DNA of 64,000 nt from Marinobacter flavimaris (GTDB lineage: Bacteria; Pseudomonadota; Gammaproteobacteria; Pseudomonadales; Oleiphilaceae). The stretch is from NCBI RefSeq assembly GCF_002933295.1, contig NZ_PSSW01000001.1:372001-436000 (forward strand), read 5' to 3'. Position numbers and translations under genes: made by a program. The number at the start of each line of letters is the position of its first letter. Position 1 is the stretch's first letter. The notes beneath the pieces are model-generated. The model did not search any database. It saw only the letters and a program-made list of their open reading frames with translations, and had not been told where the DNA came from. Positions 63,642-64,000 of this stretch are shown here, piece after piece.

Positions 63642-64000
63642 AGACGGCTTTACCCCATGCCTCGCGGCTGCCGGGCAGTATCAGGTTCAGGATGATGGCA
63701 GCCACCGCACAGAGCGCGATGCCTTCGAGGTGCCCGAGCACCATGCCGCCAATACCGAACACCAGGGTAACGCCTACGATAACCAGGTTGCGAGACTGCG
63801 ACAGATCTACCTGGTGGCGGATCAGTGTGTTCAGGCCAACGACGGCAATGGAACCGAACAGCAGGCAGAGGATGCCGCCCATGACGGGCACCGGGATGGT
63901 TTGCAGTGCTGCGCCGAATTTGCCAACGAAAGCCAGAACAATGGCGATGCAGGCAGCCCACCACATGACCTTGGGGTTGAAATTCTTGGTGAGCATAACG
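63622..64000 (-). CDS. uraA: Uracil-xanthine permease family protein (C-terminal part)
   Basis: The last roughly 125 residues of a nucleobase:cation symporter-2 protein; the 5' end lies outside the window. Segments KFGAALQTIPVPVMGGILCLLFGSIAVVGLNTLIRH and RNLVIVGVTLVFGIGGMVLG match the final helices of UraA. It imports uracil with protons. The frame is open to the window edge. Confidence 0.88.
   Translation of the reverse strand, partial: VMLTKNFNPKVMWWAACIAIVLAFVGKFGAALQTIPVPVMGGILCLLFGSIAVVGLNTLIRHQVDLSQSRNLVIVGVTLVFGIGGMVLGHLEGIALCAVAAIILNLILPGSREAWGKAVYEQKAD

Overview
The window looks like the chromosome of a polarly flagellated marine gammaproteobacterium, most likely Marinobacter or a close relative. 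This is inferred from gene content and order: a lexA-sulA pair, the FleQ and FleSR regulators driving sigma-54 flagellar operons, an HsbA-HsbR-HptB partner-switching module inside the flagellar cluster, DUF1329 and type II secretion genes, and moderate-to-high GC. No 16S rRNA is present to confirm it.

Layout. 1-4.1 kb: an alkyltransferase-like protein, a short-chain dehydrogenase, FxsA, and groES-groEL behind a sigma-32-type promoter and ending in a strong terminator. 4.1-7.8 kb: gspN-gspC-gspD, a separate piece of a type II secretion system. 7.8-15.1 kb, minus strand: an M48 protease, LemA and a GGDEF/EAL protein, then Fe-superoxide dismutase and purE-purK. 15.3-17.6 kb: three poorly characterised genes (coiled-coil membrane protein, DUF2846-type lipoprotein, small protein). 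17.8-18.2 kb: a tRNA Val-Asp-Val operon. 18.2-21.2 kb: a divergent pair of a long FabG-type reductase and a FadI-type thiolase. 21.3-21.5 kb: initiator tRNA preceded by a broken partial copy of itself. 21.7-29.4 kb: an island that looks acquired (DUF2933 and DUF5676-like proteins, NhaA, glucan phosphorylase, DUF998, cyclopropane fatty acid synthase) containing phosphoketolase and amidase remnants. 29.4-42.4 kb: a voltage-sensor-like membrane protein, tamA-tamB, a SIMPL protein, an amidoligase/glutamine-amidotransferase pair, lexA-sulA and DUF1329. 42.4-62.8 kb: a flagellar regulon: fliT-like, fleQ, fleSR, fliEFGHIJ, hsbA-hsbR-hptB, fliK, fliLMNOPQR-flhB. 62.8-64 kb: two palindromic repeats, a probably truncated methyltransferase-like gene and the 3' end of a uracil permease gene.

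How the flagellar genes fit together. fleQ has a sigma-70-type promoter. FleQ should activate sigma-54 promoters, and good GG-N10-GC matches lie directly upstream of fleS, fliE and fliL, so each of the three class II operons has its own visible promoter. The products build the MS-ring, switch, export gate and export ATPase. The Hsb module connects this assembly line to a phosphorelay and an anti-anti-sigma switch.

Most unusual signal. Four intergenic palindromes of about 100 bp (15140-15237, 19749-19857, 62843-62942, 63051-63158) share a 54-55 nt core that folds into two small hairpins with near-identical TCCA-type loops. Their outer arms differ from copy to copy but are perfectly self-complementary within each copy. 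Such arm covariation points to selection on a folded DNA or RNA structure, or to a copying mechanism that regenerates one arm from the other. I do not recognise this family.
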